From assembly GCA_026414245.1 (NCBI GenBank), contig JAOAJJ010000054.1, forward strand, positions 1-7,533: DNA of 7,533 bases. The letters are read 5' to 3'. Numbering within the stretch: position 1 is the first letter of the stretch; the number at the start of each line of letters is the position of its first letter. The position numbers and the translations under genes are program-made. Origin of the DNA: Candidatus Bathyarchaeota archaeon (GTDB lineage: Archaea > Thermoproteota > Bathyarchaeia > Bathyarchaeales > DTEX01). This document shows positions 6,869 through 7,533 of the stretch, one piece after another. Below the pieces are notes generated by a model. It did no database searches. It saw only the letters and a list, made by a program, of their open reading frames with translations, and was not told where the DNA came from.

Positions 6869-6881
6869 AATAAATACTTTC
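6869..6881 (-). promoter_or_regulatory. BRE/TATA promoter of the nucleotidyltransferase gene
   Basis: On the minus strand GAAAG is followed directly by TATTTATT. A start site about 25 bases downstream would fall near 6847, only a few bases before the ATG at 6843, so the mRNA is probably leaderless or nearly so. No Shine-Dalgarno is seen before that ATG, which fits. Confidence 0.55.
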
Positions 6882-6969
6882 ACCGGCTCCATCAACTCTA
6901 TCAGTATAAGATTGCTTAAGCACAGTATCCTGCACCTATTTGGAGGTTCCTTGAATCCCTTCCACACTC

Positions 6970-7533
6970 CTACAGGAGCACTTTTACCTCATCTATGGCG
7001 GCGAGCACTCTTCTACCTCTTTGAGTTATAGTGAAATATTTTCTCCCATCCTTCATTAGAACCGATATTAAACCCCTGTTTCTCAAGTCGTTAAGATGCT
7101 GATATACAGCTGCCTTAGTCATAATCTTACCCATCTCCTTCCATATCTCATATCCATATGTTTTCCTCCTCGATATTATACGCAGTATCTTCTCTTTCGT
7201 GCTAAACTCAGCCTCGAGAAGAGCCATTTTACGCTTCTTTGATAAAGCCTGCAAAACATCCGTCGCTTTAAGCCCGCTACCAGTAATTAAGCAGACAATA
7301 TTTTCATCTCTACCCACAATCGACTCTTGAGTGATCTTCTTAAGGGCGGCTATGGTTCCAGAGCTCGCTGGTTCAGCGAACAACCCCTCCATCTTCGCTA
7401 TCTCCCGCTCAGCTTCGAGCATTTCCTGATCAGACACCGAGAGGGCGAGACCGCCTGTTTCCCTTATGGCTTTTATAGCGAGACTCTTTTTGAGCGGATT
7501 AAGAACAAATATGCTTGTAGCTCTAGTCCATAG
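6970..7533 (-). CDS. Threonine synthase-like PLP enzyme with C-terminal winged helix, 5'-partial
   Basis: The frame is open from the right edge to the TAG at 6970-6972 (187 visible residues). An internal GTG at 7437 is not the start, because the 32 codons before it continue the family's sequence. Visible residues 1-100 match the C-terminal end of threonine synthase, which makes threonine from O-phosphohomoserine with PLP: KAIRETGGLALSVSDQEML, EGLFAEPASSGTIAAL (50-65, the EPAS hallmark) and ICLITGSGLK-type sequence at about 80-89. The PLP lysine would lie outside the window. The region where I would expect an ATAIRIGNP-like motif reads ATSIFVLNP, so a paralogue is possible. After about residue 110 comes a winged helix: STKEKILRIISRR, YGYEIWKEM, the recognition-helix-like TKAAVYQHLNDLRNRGLI and the wing DGRKYFTITQRGRRVL, like PadR/ArsR regulators. 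The gene precedes the nucleotidyltransferase gene by 126 bases. Confidence 0.82.
   Translation of the reverse strand, partial: LWTRATSIFVLNPLKKSLAIKAIRETGGLALSVSDQEMLEAEREIAKMEGLFAEPASSGTIAALKKITQESIVGRDENIVCLITGSGLKATDVLQALSKKRKMALLEAEFSTKEKILRIISRRKTYGYEIWKEMGKIMTKAAVYQHLNDLRNRGLISVLMKDGRKYFTITQRGRRVLAAIDEVKVLL

Noticed and set aside
6945..6965. T-loop-like GGTTCCTTGAATCCC suggesting a tRNA gene end
   Set aside because: The loop has the wrong length, and no acceptor stem, D-arm or anticodon arm can be formed from the preceding 70 bases.

Overview
The window looks archaeal. It encodes Nop5 and fibrillarin, the protein core of the archaeal C/D-box RNA 2'-O-methylation machinery. Several genes are preceded by BRE/TATA-type promoters with very short leaders, and GTG starts are used. 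Base composition is intermediate. The proteins are plain mesophile-to-thermophile TACK/Bathyarchaeia-like versions of their families; this finer placement is an impression, not a demonstration.

Layout: bases 1-902 (+) hold the 3' part of a membrane protein with four hydrophobic segments and a bacterial-type PH (DUF304-like) domain; its start lies outside the window. Convergent to it, 945-2664 (-) is a tight pyrD-pyrK pair for the NAD-linked (class 1B) dihydroorotate dehydrogenase of pyrimidine synthesis. A 100-bp AT-rich spacer separates pyrD from the divergent nop5-flpA operon (2765-4694, +), whose two products assemble on C/D guide RNAs. Convergent to flpA is a small CoA-binding Rossmann protein (4720-5169, -). 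The rest is on the minus strand: an ECF-transporter S component (5255-5779), a nucleotidyltransferase-domain protein of 317 aa (5890-6843), and at the right edge the C-terminal part of a threonine synthase-like PLP enzyme fused to a winged-helix domain (6970 to the end).

Most genes are conserved housekeeping genes. Two things deserve attention. First, a perfect 24-bp palindrome lies between a near-consensus BRE/TATA box and the predicted transcription start of the ECF S-component gene, where an operator would be expected. Second, the threonine synthase-like enzyme carries a PadR/ArsR-like winged helix at its C-terminus, which could be a DNA-binding or ligand-response module. I see no CRISPR array, insertion sequence, tRNA, rRNA or clear defence island. 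No gap between genes exceeds about 130 bases.
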